Assembly (NCBI RefSeq): GCF_003347515.1 | Contig: NZ_QEII01000311.1 | Span: 1 to 40,305 of the forward strand | Source of the DNA: Rhodoferax ferrireducens | Lineage (GTDB): Bacteria > Pseudomonadota > Gammaproteobacteria > Burkholderiales > Burkholderiaceae_C | Length of the DNA stretch: 40,305 bases | Reading direction: 5' to 3' | In this document: in pieces, positions 8,190 to 16,881 of the stretch | How positions within the stretch are numbered: position 1 is the first letter of the stretch | Layout of the letters: each line of letters starts with the position of its first letter | Position numbers and translations under genes: made by a program | The notes under the pieces: generated by a model | Database searches by the model: none | Seen by the model: only the letters and a program-made list of their open reading frames with translations | What the model was told of the DNA's origin: nothing

Positions 8190-8206
8190 CTTTATTTCCG
8201 ATCTGC

Positions 8207-8572
8207 TTAGAACTGCAAGCCAGCTTCACGTGCCGCATCAGCCAACGCCTTGACGCGGCCGTGGTACGCAAAACCTGCGCGGTCAAACGCTACTTTTTCA
8301 ACACCAACCGCCTTGGCTTTTTCAGCCAGACGCTTGCCAATAATTTGGGCAGCAGCAACATTGCCACCTTTACCCGAGCCGCCAAGGGCTTTGCGCACTT
8401 CGACTTCTGCTGTTGAAGCAGTTGCCAGCACCTTGCCACCGTCGCCAGAAATAACGCTGGCGTAAATGTGCAAGTTGGTGCGGTTTACCGTTAGCCGGGC
8501 GACACCTTGAGTGGCGATCCGGATGCGGGTCTGACGAGACCTGCGAAGACGCTGTTCTTTTTTGGTCAACAT
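8207..8572 (-). CDS. rplR: 50S ribosomal protein L18
   Basis: The 121-residue protein ends VEKVAFDRAGFAYHGRVKALADAAREAGLQF, and the core contains RLTVNRTNLHIYASVI. Both are L18 signatures. L18 carries 5S rRNA into the large subunit together with L5. It lies 11 bases after rplF. Confidence 0.97.
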   Translation of the reverse strand: MLTKKEQRLRRSRQTRIRIATQGVARLTVNRTNLHIYASVISGDGGKVLATASTAEVEVRKALGGSGKGGNVAAAQIIGKRLAEKAKAVGVEKVAFDRAGFAYHGRVKALADAAREAGLQF

Positions 8573-8583
8573 GTTGCAGCTCC

Positions 8584-9117
8584 TTATTTCTTCTTGGTTT
8601 CTTTGATCGTGATCTTTTCGTCCGAATAACGGATACCCTTGCCTTTATAGGGCTCAGGAGGACGAATTGCACGAATCTCGGCAGCTACTTGACCCACGCG
8701 CTGACGATCCGCACCCTTGATCACGATTTCCGTGGGAGTCGGCGTTGCAACGGTGATACCAGCTGGCATGTCTTTATTGACCGGATGAGAATAGCCAACA
8801 GTCAGATTGAGCTTGGCGCCTTGCGCCTGGGCCTTGTAACCCACACCAATCAGATTGAGCTTCTTCTCAAAACCCTTGGTCACACCAACCACCATGTTAT
8901 TCACCAGCTGACGCATGGTGCCGCTCATGGCATTGGCTTCGCGAGAGTCATTGGCTGGCTGAAAGCTCAGCTTGCCAGCATCGTTGGTCACTTTAACCAA
9001 AGTATTTTGAGTCAAAGACAGCGCACCGCCAGTACCTTTGACGCTGATCTGATCATCTTTAATCAGCACATCCACGCCGGCCGGAATGGCGACGGGCATT
9101 TTTCCTATACGGGACAT
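8584..9117 (-). CDS. rplF: 50S ribosomal protein L6
   Basis: The 177-residue protein begins MSRIGKMPVAIPAGVDV and shows the two L6 repeats, with GVGYKAQAQG in the middle. The signature PEPYKGKGIRYSDE lies near the C-terminus and binds 23S rRNA at the base of the stalk. It lies 26 bases after rpsH. Confidence 0.98.
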   Translation of the reverse strand: MSRIGKMPVAIPAGVDVLIKDDQISVKGTGGALSLTQNTLVKVTNDAGKLSFQPANDSREANAMSGTMRQLVNNMVVGVTKGFEKKLNLIGVGYKAQAQGAKLNLTVGYSHPVNKDMPAGITVATPTPTEIVIKGADRQRVGQVAAEIRAIRPPEPYKGKGIRYSDEKITIKETKKK

Positions 9118-9143
9118 TTTCAGTTACTCCTCAATGTCACGTT

Positions 9144-9539
9144 TTAGGCGACGTAGCAAAGTACTTCACCACCGACACCGGTAGCGCGCGCTTTGCGATC
9201 AGTCATGACGCCCTTGGGGGTTGTGACAATTGCCACACCCAGGCCGTTTTGAACTTGGGGAATGGCATCGCTGCCACGGTAAACACGCAGACCAGGGCGA
9301 CTCACACGCTCAATGCGCTCAATCACTGGTCGGCCAGCGTAATATTTCAGGACAATTTCCAACTCAGGCTTGCCGTCTGCAGCATTTACCTTGAAACTAT
9401 CAATGTAGCCTTCGTCTTTCAACACTTGCGCAATTGCAATCTTCACTTTGGAAGAAGGAACGCTAACAGTGGTTTTAGCCACCATTTGCGCATTGCGAAT
9501 GCGTGTCAACAGGTCGGCGATGGGATCACTCATGCTCAT
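9144..9539 (-). CDS. rpsH: 30S ribosomal protein S8
   Basis: The 131-residue protein starts MSMSDPIADLLTRIRNAQ and has the C-terminal signature GLGVAIVTTPKGVMTDRKAR, with the final GGEVLCYVA. GGAGA stands 7 bases before the first ATG, which fixes the start. In E. coli S8 binds the rplE region of its mRNA to repress the spc operon; whether that applies here cannot be read directly. Confidence 0.98.
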   Translation of the reverse strand: MSMSDPIADLLTRIRNAQMVAKTTVSVPSSKVKIAIAQVLKDEGYIDSFKVNAADGKPELEIVLKYYAGRPVIERIERVSRPGLRVYRGSDAIPQVQNGLGVAIVTTPKGVMTDRKARATGVGGEVLCYVA

Positions 9540-9557
9540 ATCTATGTCTCCTACCGC

Positions 9558-9863
9558 TTACCAGCTGGCCTTGACCATGCCGGGGATTTCCCCTGCAAAA
9601 GCCATTTCACGAATTTTTGCACGCGCCAGACCGAAATGCTGGAATGTGCCACGGGGGCGACCGGTGATCGCGCAACGGTTGCGCTGACGTGTCGGATTTG
9701 CATTGCGCGGAAGCATTTGCAGACCCAGACGGGCTGCTGCACGCTCTTCTTCAGTGCGCTTTACGTCGCTTGCGATTGCCTTGAATTCCGCGTGTTTTTT
9801 CGCGTACTTTGCAACCAGTTTGTCGCGCTTGAGTTCGCGCTGGATTAATGCCATCTTAGCCAC
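9558..9863 (-). CDS. rpsN: 30S ribosomal protein S14, zinc-free form
   Basis: The 101-residue protein begins MAKMALIQRELKRDKLV and ends RGTFQHFGLARAKIREMAFAGEIPGMVKASW (quoted in part). It has a single cysteine (NRCAITGRPRG), so it is the long, zinc-independent S14. It lies 8 bases after rplE. Confidence 0.97.
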   Translation of the reverse strand: MAKMALIQRELKRDKLVAKYAKKHAEFKAIASDVKRTEEERAAARLGLQMLPRNANPTRQRNRCAITGRPRGTFQHFGLARAKIREMAFAGEIPGMVKASW

Positions 9864-9871
9864 AGGTCACC

Positions 9872-10411
9872 TCAGTTCTTGAACGGGAAACGGAAACCTG
9901 TGAGCAGTGCTTTGCACTCTTCATCAGTCTTGGCCGTGGTGGTGATACTGATATTGAGACCACGCAAGGCATCAACCTTGTCATATTCAATTTCAGGGAA
10001 AATGATTTGCTCTTTAACGCCGATGTTGTAATTACCACGACCGTCAAACGCGCGCCCGGAGATACCCCGGAAGTCACGAACACGCGGCAAAGCCACGGTC
10101 ACGAAGCGATCAAGGAACTCAAACATCTGCACACCGCGCAGCGTCACCATGCAACCAATTGCTTGGTTTTCACGGATTTTGAAGCCTGCGATAGCCTTCT
10201 TGGACATGGTGACCACCGGCTTTTGACCAGCAATCTTGGTCAGATCACTAACCGCGTGATCCATAACTTTCTTGTCAGCCACCGCTTCACTCACACCCAT
10301 GTTGAGCGTGATTTTTGTAATGCGCGGCACTTGCATCGGCGATGTGTAGCCAAACTTGGCTATCAGCTCCGGCGCTAATTTTTCGCGATAGTGTTGTTGC
10401 AAACGAGCCAT
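9872..10411 (-). CDS. rplE: 50S ribosomal protein L5
   Basis: The 179-residue protein has the signatures PRITKITLNMGVSEAV, AGFKIRENQAIGCMVTLRG and RDFRGISGRAFDGRGNY. It ends in the typical GFRFPFKN. L5 binds 5S rRNA and contacts the P-site tRNA. It begins 2 bases after the rplX stop, so translation is likely coupled. Confidence 0.98.
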   Translation of the reverse strand: MARLQQHYREKLAPELIAKFGYTSPMQVPRITKITLNMGVSEAVADKKVMDHAVSDLTKIAGQKPVVTMSKKAIAGFKIRENQAIGCMVTLRGVQMFEFLDRFVTVALPRVRDFRGISGRAFDGRGNYNIGVKEQIIFPEIEYDKVDALRGLNISITTTAKTDEECKALLTGFRFPFKN

Positions 10412-10413
10412 GC

Positions 10414-10734
10414 TTATGCCACCTTGATTTCTTCGCCGGTCGACTTGTAAACGCGGAAGCGCTTACCATCAGCCGCCAGCTTGATGCCAACACGATCAGC
10501 CTTACCAGTAGCAGCATTAAAAATTGCCACATTGGACTGATGAATCGGCATTGACTTTTCGACAATGCCACCAACCGTACCCTTGAGGGGGTTTGGCTTG
10601 GTATGCTTTTTCACTACATTGATGCCTTCGACGAGCACGTAGGAGTCATCTTTGCGCAAGGCAATCTTGCCGCGCTTACCCTTGTCGCGCCCGGTGAGCA
10701 CGATGATGTCGTCGCCTTTGCGAATCTTGTTCAT
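10414..10734 (-). CDS. rplX: 50S ribosomal protein L24
   Basis: The 106-residue protein starts MNKIRKGDDIIVLTGRDKGKRGKI, the KOW motif of L24. It continues with VEGINVVKKHTKPNP. L24 is an assembly initiator at the 5' end of 23S rRNA. It lies 9 bases after rplN. Confidence 0.98.
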   Translation of the reverse strand: MNKIRKGDDIIVLTGRDKGKRGKIALRKDDSYVLVEGINVVKKHTKPNPLKGTVGGIVEKSMPIHQSNVAIFNAATGKADRVGIKLAADGKRFRVYKSTGEEIKVA

Positions 10735-10743
10735 GGCGCGTCC

Positions 10744-11112
10744 TTACAAAACTTCAGGAGCCAGGGACACGATCTTCATGAACTTCTCAGTGCGCAACTC
10801 GCGCGTCACTGGTCCAAAGATGCGGGTGCCGATTGGCTCTAATTTGGCATTCAGCAACACGGCTGCATTGCCATCGAATTTAACCAGAGAGCCGTCGCTA
10901 CGACGAATGCCCTTGGCCGTACGAACCACTACCGCACTGTAGATCTCGCCTTTTTTGACGCGACCGCGCGGAGCAGCTTCTTTAATACTAACTTTGATGA
11001 CATCACCAACACTAGCGTAGCGACGCTTCGACCCGCCCAGCACCTTGATGCATAGAACAGATTTGGCGCCGGTATTGTCGGCAACTTCTAATCGAGATTC
11101 AGCTTGGATCAT
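10744..11112 (-). CDS. rplN: 50S ribosomal protein L14
   Basis: The 122-residue protein MIQAESRLEVADNTGAKSVL is a canonical L14, with GDVIKVSIKEAAPRGRVKKGE and the C-terminal ELRTEKFMKIVSLAPEVL. The frame stays open upstream to 11127, but MIQ at 11112 is the universal L14 start. This is the first ribosomal gene of the block: the expected upstream neighbour rpsQ and the rest of the S10 operon are absent, and glpD occupies their place. Confidence 0.97.
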   Translation of the reverse strand: MIQAESRLEVADNTGAKSVLCIKVLGGSKRRYASVGDVIKVSIKEAAPRGRVKKGEIYSAVVVRTAKGIRRSDGSLVKFDGNAAVLLNAKLEPIGTRIFGPVTRELRTEKFMKIVSLAPEVL

Positions 11113-11270
11113 TTCAATTATTCCCAACTTGCACCAGAAGCAGCAAAAACCAGCCTCTCAGCCAGCAATCAACCACTTCCAGTCAGTCTTGGGCCCGTCG
11201 TTTACAACATGAACCACTCACATTGCACCTTTTGGGCAGACACTTCATACTTTTTCAAGCGAAGCCTTAG

Positions 11271-11299
11271 ATTATGCCGCACTTTTCACCCATCGGCAA
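11271..11299 (-). promoter_or_regulatory. Promoter of the rplN-led ribosomal operon
   Basis: On the minus strand TTGCCG (11294-11299) and CATAAT (11271-11276) are separated by exactly 17 bases. They lie immediately after the glpD stop codon. Transcription would start near 11264, giving a leader of roughly 150 bases before rplN. The leader is long enough to hold a regulatory structure, but I see no strong hairpin in it. Confidence 0.7.
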
Positions 11300-11305
11300 G
11301 AATAT

Positions 11306-12913
11306 TTATTCCGGCAATCGTAAATAGTGTTGCGCCAGCTCTGAAAAAGCCTCGACTTGGGGATCCAGCCCCGTCTCATGCACAAGAATCTCACCAACCT
11401 GGGCGGCCAGCGAATTCGCCAGGCGAGCGTCCAGAAACAGCAATCGCATGCGACGTGCCAGCACATCCTCCACCGTGATGGCGTACTCGTAACGGGCGGC
11501 AAAACGAACCATGGCTTCCGTTACACCTTCGCAGAGCGCCACATGGGCACCCGGCAAACTCATCACCTGCGACTGTTCGTCGCCGTAGGAATGCAAGCCC
11601 GGAGGTTGGCAAATCGAGGTTGTTTTCATCCCCGGTGGGCCCGAGCCAACCAGTTTCAGGTGGGCCGTGGTGCCTTCTTTTCGTTTTTCGATCAATGCGT
11701 TCTGGATACAGACATTCAAAACATCCTCAGCCATGGCACGGTAGGTCGTCCACTTGCCGCCGGTGACCGTCACCAACCCGCTGTGGCTGACCAGGACCGT
11801 ATGCTCGCGACTCAGTCCCTTGGTGTTGTCGCCATCCTCCCCTTGAGGCTTGACCAGTGGGCGCAGTCCAACCCAGACGCTCTTGACGTCGGCACGGACG
11901 GGCGCACGGCGCAGGTAGCGAGCCGATTCGTTCAAAATGAAATCTACCTCTTCCTTGAACGGCAGCGGTTCGCGCGCCAGGTCATGGCGCGGGGTGTCGG
12001 TGGTGCCCAGGATGACCTTGCCCAACCACGGCACAGCGAACAGAACTCGTCCATCAGCTGTTTTTGGCACCATCAAACCGACGTCCGCGCCCAGGAATTC
12101 GCGATCCACCACGATGTGAACGCCCTGACTGGGGGCCACCATAGGTTTCGTGGGGTGCGCGCCGTCTGCTTCATTCGCCGCTGCATCCTTCTGTCGAAGT
12201 TCGTCCACCCATACCCCAGCGGCGTTGATGACACAGCGTGCATTGATGCGGTATGGCTGGCCAGTTAGCGTGTCTTCGCATACCAACCCGGCCAGCTTGC
12301 CCCCCTCATACAGAAGGTCTGCTGCACGGCAATAATTAAGCAGCAACGCGCCGTGGAGAGCGGCGGTACGGGCCAGCGCCAACGCCAGCCGCGCGTCGTT
12401 GAACTGCCCGTCCCAGTATTTGACACCGCCCACAAGGCTTTCCGGCTGAGCCGTTGGCAATAGCGCAAGGGTTTCGGCGCGACTCAGAAACTCCGTCTTC
12501 CCCAAACCAGCCTTGCCCGCGAGCAGGTCGTACATCTTGAGCCCCAGCCCATAAAACGGAGTCTCCCACCACTTATAGGACGGCATGATGAACGCCAGGG
12601 GTTGCGCCAGATGGGGCGCGTTGCTCAGCAGCGTGGTCCGCTCCTGCAGCGCCTCGCGCACGAGTGCGATATTGCCCTGCGCGAGATAGCGCACCCCGCC
12701 ATGCACCAGTTTGGTGGAGCGCGATGAGGTGCCCTTGGCAAAATCGTGGGACTCCACCAGCACCACACTGAAACCCCGTGCAGCCGCGTCCAGCGCCACG
12801 CCAAGGCCGGTGGACCCGCCCCCGACGACAGCAATGTCATATTGACGCGCCTCGGACAACCGGGCCATCAGTTCACCACGGCGGGTCAATAGGGGCTGCG
12901 TTTCGATGGCCAT
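11306..12913 (-). CDS. glpD: Aerobic glycerol-3-phosphate dehydrogenase (FAD)
   Basis: The enzyme oxidises glycerol-3-phosphate to dihydroxyacetone phosphate and passes electrons to quinone at the inner membrane. The 535-residue sequence has the FAD-binding motif YDIAVVGGGSTGLGVALDAA (about residues 25-44) and the family signature SSRSTKLVHGGVRYL. It also shows VPWLGKVILGTTDTP and VSHSGLVTVTGGKWTTYRAMAEDV, followed by the C-terminal helical DAO_C domain with RMRLLFLDARLA. It is the last gene of the glycerol transport operon, 131 bases after the binding-protein gene. This pairs uptake and phosphorylation with oxidation. Confidence 0.96.
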   Translation of the reverse strand: MAIETQPLLTRRGELMARLSEARQYDIAVVGGGSTGLGVALDAAARGFSVVLVESHDFAKGTSSRSTKLVHGGVRYLAQGNIALVREALQERTTLLSNAPHLAQPLAFIMPSYKWWETPFYGLGLKMYDLLAGKAGLGKTEFLSRAETLALLPTAQPESLVGGVKYWDGQFNDARLALALARTAALHGALLLNYCRAADLLYEGGKLAGLVCEDTLTGQPYRINARCVINAAGVWVDELRQKDAAANEADGAHPTKPMVAPSQGVHIVVDREFLGADVGLMVPKTADGRVLFAVPWLGKVILGTTDTPRHDLAREPLPFKEEVDFILNESARYLRRAPVRADVKSVWVGLRPLVKPQGEDGDNTKGLSREHTVLVSHSGLVTVTGGKWTTYRAMAEDVLNVCIQNALIEKRKEGTTAHLKLVGSGPPGMKTTSICQPPGLHSYGDEQSQVMSLPGAHVALCEGVTEAMVRFAARYEYAITVEDVLARRMRLLFLDARLANSLAAQVGEILVHETGLDPQVEAFSELAQHYLRLPE

Positions 12914-12983
12914 AAATCAAACTCTCGACAATTCAACAGTTTCAGCGGGTAGGGTGTTGTGCGCGAAACCAGCCGCAACAACA

Positions 12984-13011
12984 GGCCGTGTGGCGTATTG
13001 CTCACACGGCC
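12984..13011 (-). other. Intercistronic hairpin between glpV and glpD
   Basis: GGCCGTGTG (12984-12992) pairs perfectly with CACACGGCC (13003-13011) around a 10-base loop. There is no T-tract on either strand, so it is more likely an mRNA-stabilising or attenuating hairpin behind the abundant binding-protein message than a classical terminator. Confidence 0.6.
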
Positions 13012-13044
13012 ACCTCGTGGCGCGTTAAACGATCACGGCACGGG

Positions 13045-14775
13045 TCAGCGGGCCTTTCCGTTTTTCCAGGCGTTCAACAGCGTGTCATAGGCAATGGTTT
13101 CACCTTTTGGCTTTTCGTTGGCCAGCTTCTTCCAGGGCGCACCCTTGTCGCTCAGGTACTTGTTGGGATCGCCCTTGGGGTTGAGTTTAGGCGCGCAACG
13201 GGCCATGCCGGCCCGCTCAAGACGGGCCATGACCTGGTCCATCTCTTCCGCCAGATTGTCCATGGCTTGCTGCGGGGTCTTTTCACCCGTCACGGCCACG
13301 GCCACGTTCTTCCACCACAACTGCGCAAGCTTCGGGTAGTCCGGCACATTGGTGCCGGTGGGCGTCCAGGCCACACGCGCCGGGCTGCGATAGAACTCGA
13401 CCAGGCCACCGAGCTTGGGCGCCAGATCTGACATGGCCTTGGACTGGATATCCGATTCGCGGATCGGCGTCAGCCCGACGATCGTCTTCTTCAACGACGT
13501 GGTCTTGGCAGTCACGAACTGCGCATAGAGCCAGGCGGCAGCGGTCTTGTTGGCGTCATGGTTGTCGAAAAAGGTCCAGGAACCCACGTCCTGGTAGCCG
13601 TTCTGCATGCCTTGCTTCCAGTAGGGGCCATTCGGGCCAGGGGCCATGCGCCACTTCGGCGTTCCGTCGGCATTGACGACTGGCAAGCCAGGCTTGGTCA
13701 TGTCGGCGGTGAACGCGGTGTACCAGAATATCTGCTGGGCGATCTGGCCTTGTGCGGGCACCGGCCCTGCTTCGCCGAAGGTCATGCCGGTCGCATCCTT
13801 GGGCGCGTACTTCTTCATCCAGTCGACGTACTTGGTCAGGGCATACACGGCGGCCGGCGAATTGGTCGCACCGCCACGGGAGACTGAGGCACCCTGCGGC
13901 GTGCAGCCGTCGGCCGAAGCGCGGATGCCCCATTCGTCGACCGGCTTGCCATTGGGGATGCCGATGTCGGCCGTGCCGGCCATCGACAACCAGGCGTCAG
14001 TGAATCGCCAACCCAGCGATGGGTCCTTCTTACCGTAATCCATGTGGCCGTAGATCGGCTTGCCGTCGATGGTCTTCACGTCTTCGCTAAAGAAGGCGGC
14101 GATGTCCTCGTAGGCACTCCAGTTCAGCGGCACACCGAGGTCGTAGCCGTACTTGGCCTTGAACTTATCCTTCAGGTCCTGGCGTGCGAACAGGTCGGCG
14201 CGGAACCAGTACAGGTTGGCAAACTGTTGATCTGGCAACTGGTAAAGCTTTTTGTCGGGGCCGGTGGTGAAGCTGGTGCCAATGAAATCTTTCAGGTCGA
14301 GGCCGGGGTTGGTCCACTCCTTGCCCTTGCCAGCCATGTAATCGGTCAGATTCATGATCTTGCCGTAACGGTAGTGCGTGCCGATCAGGTCCGAGTCAGA
14401 AATCCAGCCGTCGTAGATGGACTTGCCCGATTGCATCGAGGTCTGCAGTTTCTCGACCACGTCGCCTTCTTGAATGAGGTCGTGCTTGACCTTGATTCCG
14501 GTGATCTCTTCAAACGCCTTGGCCAGGGTCTTGGATTCGTACTCATGCGTCGTGATGGTTTCGGACACCACCGAGACCTCTTTCACACCTTTGGCCTGCA
14601 GCTTCTTGGCCGCATCGATGAACCATTTCATCTCGGCCGTTTGTTGCTCCTTGGACAGCGTGGAGGGTTGGAATTCGCTGTCAATCCATTTCTTGGCTGC
14701 CGCTTCGTCAGCCCAAACCTGGCTGGTCAGCGCGCTGGCGACCGCCATTGTCAATGCGGTGTACCGCAGTTTCAT
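13045..14775 (-). CDS. glpV: Glycerol ABC transporter substrate-binding protein (GlpV-like)
   Basis: The 576-residue protein starts with a signal peptide (MKLRYTALTMAVASALTSQVWA, cleaved about residue 22) and is a large cluster-B type periplasmic binding protein. Recognisable parts are ETITTHEYESKTLAKAFEEITGIKVKHDL, LYQLPDQQFANLYWFRADLF, and ADGCTPQGASVSRGGATNSPAAVYALTKYVDW (each quoted in part). Large binding proteins of this kind belong to the Rhizobium GlpSTPQUV glycerol importer. GAGGAG precedes the ATG. The operon context (glpS to glpD plus divergent glpR and glpK) makes glycerol the likely ligand; a related polyol cannot be excluded from sequence. Confidence 0.88.
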   Translation of the reverse strand: MKLRYTALTMAVASALTSQVWADEAAAKKWIDSEFQPSTLSKEQQTAEMKWFIDAAKKLQAKGVKEVSVVSETITTHEYESKTLAKAFEEITGIKVKHDLIQEGDVVEKLQTSMQSGKSIYDGWISDSDLIGTHYRYGKIMNLTDYMAGKGKEWTNPGLDLKDFIGTSFTTGPDKKLYQLPDQQFANLYWFRADLFARQDLKDKFKAKYGYDLGVPLNWSAYEDIAAFFSEDVKTIDGKPIYGHMDYGKKDPSLGWRFTDAWLSMAGTADIGIPNGKPVDEWGIRASADGCTPQGASVSRGGATNSPAAVYALTKYVDWMKKYAPKDATGMTFGEAGPVPAQGQIAQQIFWYTAFTADMTKPGLPVVNADGTPKWRMAPGPNGPYWKQGMQNGYQDVGSWTFFDNHDANKTAAAWLYAQFVTAKTTSLKKTIVGLTPIRESDIQSKAMSDLAPKLGGLVEFYRSPARVAWTPTGTNVPDYPKLAQLWWKNVAVAVTGEKTPQQAMDNLAEEMDQVMARLERAGMARCAPKLNPKGDPNKYLSDKGAPWKKLANEKPKGETIAYDTLLNAWKNGKAR

Positions 14776-14797
14776 AATGAATCTCCTCGGGTGTTAC

Positions 14798-14834
14798 GTC
14801 CCCTGACTCAAAGGCTGCTTCGGCTTCAGGGGAC
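14798..14834 (-). other. Hairpin upstream of glpV
   Basis: GTCCCCTGA (14798-14806) and TCAGGGGAC (14826-14834) form a perfect 9-bp stem in the 86-base glpU-glpV gap. There is no T-run. It could protect the 5' end of a processed glpV message, which would raise binding-protein synthesis over the membrane components. Confidence 0.55.
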
Positions 14835-14861
14835 ACCAAGCCGATCCTTATTATTTGGTGG

Positions 14862-15170
14862 CTAGCCTTTGCGCATGATCAGTCCAAGCAAGCCCATGGA
14901 CAAAACAAAGCTGATCCAGATGGAAGGTTCACTATCCAGCCCCAGCCAGGTGGCCAACCGGCCACTGGCGCCTACAAAAGCCAGGTTCACATAGGCCGCG
15001 CTCAGCAGCCCGATGAACAGGCGGTCGCCGCGCGTGGTCTCTATCGGCAAGAAGCCTTTGCGCAAGGTGGTGGGGGATTTGATCTCCCACACCGTCATGC
15101 CCGCCAGCATCAGGGCTATGCAGCTAAAAAACACGGCCACCGGGGTGGTCCAAGCCATCCAGTCAAACAT
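14862..15170 (-). CDS. glpU: Small membrane protein GlpU (DUF2160 family)
   Basis: The 102-residue protein has three predicted membrane segments: VAVFFSCIALMLAGMTVWEI, RLFIGLLSAAYVNLAFVGA and SIWISFVLSMGLLGLIM. They are separated by the conserved SPTTLRKGFLPIETTRGDRLF loop. It matches the DUF2160 proteins found only inside glycerol ABC transporter operons (GlpU in Rhizobium). The function is unknown; a small accessory of the permease complex is plausible. It lies 12 bases after glpQ. Confidence 0.85.
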   Translation of the reverse strand: MFDWMAWTTPVAVFFSCIALMLAGMTVWEIKSPTTLRKGFLPIETTRGDRLFIGLLSAAYVNLAFVGASGRLATWLGLDSEPSIWISFVLSMGLLGLIMRKG

Positions 15171-15182
15171 GTGGTACTCCTA

Positions 15183-15995
15183 TCAAACGCGACCCATCGC
15201 GAAACCCTTCGCGATGTAGTTGCGTACAAACCAGATCACGATGGCGCCCGGCACAATCGTCAGAACCCCGGCAGCGGCCAAGGTGGCCCAGTCCATGCCG
15301 GAAGCCGATACGGTACGCGTCATGATGGCCACGATGGGCTTGGCGTTCACGCTGGTCAAGGTACGGGCCAGTAGCAATTCAACCCAGCTGAACATGAAGC
15401 AGAAGAAGGCAGCAACCCCCACGCCCGCCTTGATCAAGGGCAGAAAGATCGTGACGAAGAACCGCGGGAACGAATAACCGTCGATGTAGGCGGTTTCGTC
15501 AATCTCGCGCGGAATCCCGCTCATGAAACCCTCCAGAATCCAGACGGCGAGGGGCACATTGAACAAGAGGTGCGCCAGGGCCACCGCCAGATGCGTGTCC
15601 ATCAAACCGACCGTGGTGTAGAGCTGGAAAAAGGGCAGCAAAAATACCGCGGGCGGCGTCATGCGGTTGGTCAGCAACCAGAAAAATACATGCTTGTCAC
15701 CCAGAAAGCTGTAACGGGAAAACGCATAGGCCGCCGGCAAGGCGACCGTGATCGAAATCACCGTGTTGATGCCGACATAAATCAGGCTGTTGATATAGCC
15801 CGAGTACCACGACACGTCCGTCAGGATGGTCTTGTAGTTGGCCCAGGTGAAGTGCTGGGGAAACAGCGAGAAGCCAGAGACGATCTCGTTATTGGTCTTG
15901 AACGACATGTTGACCATCCAGTAGATGGGCAGCAGGGCGAAAACAATATAGAAGAGCAGAAACACCGAGCGTTTTTGAAATCCAGGCTTATTCAT
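15183..15995 (-). CDS. glpQ: Glycerol ABC transporter permease GlpQ
   Basis: The 270-residue protein has six hydrophobic segments. Its cytoplasmic EAA loop reads EIDETAYIDGYSFPRFFVTIFLPLIKAGV (quoted in part), typical of MalG-type permeases. GGAGG stands 6 bases before the ATG at 15995, so I prefer it to the in-frame GTG at 16001. The start overlaps the end of glpP by 8 bases, indicating translational coupling. With GlpP it forms the membrane channel of the importer. Confidence 0.92.
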   Translation of the reverse strand: MNKPGFQKRSVFLLFYIVFALLPIYWMVNMSFKTNNEIVSGFSLFPQHFTWANYKTILTDVSWYSGYINSLIYVGINTVISITVALPAAYAFSRYSFLGDKHVFFWLLTNRMTPPAVFLLPFFQLYTTVGLMDTHLAVALAHLLFNVPLAVWILEGFMSGIPREIDETAYIDGYSFPRFFVTIFLPLIKAGVGVAAFFCFMFSWVELLLARTLTSVNAKPIVAIMTRTVSASGMDWATLAAAGVLTIVPGAIVIWFVRNYIAKGFAMGRV

Positions 15996-16881
15996 GACCA
16001 CCCTCCTTTTCCTGGGTGCCGACGCGCTGCATCCAGTTGTACAAAATGAAGCACAGCAACAAGATGATCAGGAAATAGATCAGCGAGAACGCTGCGGCCG
16101 GCCCCAGATCAAACTGCCCCACCGCTTTTTGCGTCAGAAACTGCGACAGGAAGGTGGTGGAGTTGCCCGGCCCGCCGCCGGTCAGCACAAAGGGCTCGGT
16201 ATAAATCATGAAACTGTCCATGAAGCGCAAGAGCACCGCAATCATCAACACTCCCCGCATTTTGGGAAGCTGAACGTACCAGAACACGGCGAATTTGCTG
16301 GCACCATCGATGCTGGCGGCCTGGTAATAAGCGTCTGGAATGGAGCGCAGGCCGGCGTAGCCCAGCAAGGCCACCAGTGGCGTCCAGTGCCACACATCCA
16401 TGAGCAGCACCGTGATCCAGGCGTGCGTGGCATTGCCGGTGTAGCTGTATTCAATCCCGAGCCCCTGCAGCGCCGCGCCCATCAAACCGATATCGGTGCG
16501 CCCGAAGATCTGCCAGATGGTGCCCACCACGTTCCACGGAATCAACAACGAGAGCGACACAATGACCAGAACGGCCGATGACTTCCAGCCTTGCGCGGGC
16601 ATGCTTAGTGCCAGCAGGATACCCAGGGGGAGTTCCACGGCCAGCACCGAAAACGAGTACGTCAGTTGCCGCAGCAGCGCACCGTGCAATTCCTCGTCAC
16701 GCATGATGGCGGCAAACCATTCAGTACCCACAAACACCCGCCGCTCCGGCGAGATGATGTCCTGCACCGAGTAGTTGACCACCGTCATCAAGGGCAGGAT
16801 CGCCGAGAAGGCAACGCAAATCAGCACCGGCAGGATCAGGAACCAGGCCTTCTGGTTCACCGGCTTGGTGGTAGTGCTCAT
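15988..16881 (-). CDS. glpP: Glycerol ABC transporter permease GlpP
   Basis: The 297-residue protein has six membrane segments and an EAA loop (YYQAASIDGASKFAVFWYVQLPKM, quoted in part), as in MalF-type permeases. It starts in an ATGA overlap with the glpT stop (16878-16881). The N-terminal segment AWFLILPVLICVAFSAILPLM is the first helix. Close overlap with both neighbours indicates a single transcript and fixed stoichiometry. Confidence 0.92.
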   Translation of the reverse strand: MSTTTKPVNQKAWFLILPVLICVAFSAILPLMTVVNYSVQDIISPERRVFVGTEWFAAIMRDEELHGALLRQLTYSFSVLAVELPLGILLALSMPAQGWKSSAVLVIVSLSLLIPWNVVGTIWQIFGRTDIGLMGAALQGLGIEYSYTGNATHAWITVLLMDVWHWTPLVALLGYAGLRSIPDAYYQAASIDGASKFAVFWYVQLPKMRGVLMIAVLLRFMDSFMIYTEPFVLTGGGPGNSTTFLSQFLTQKAVGQFDLGPAAAFSLIYFLIILLLCFILYNWMQRVGTQEKEGGHE

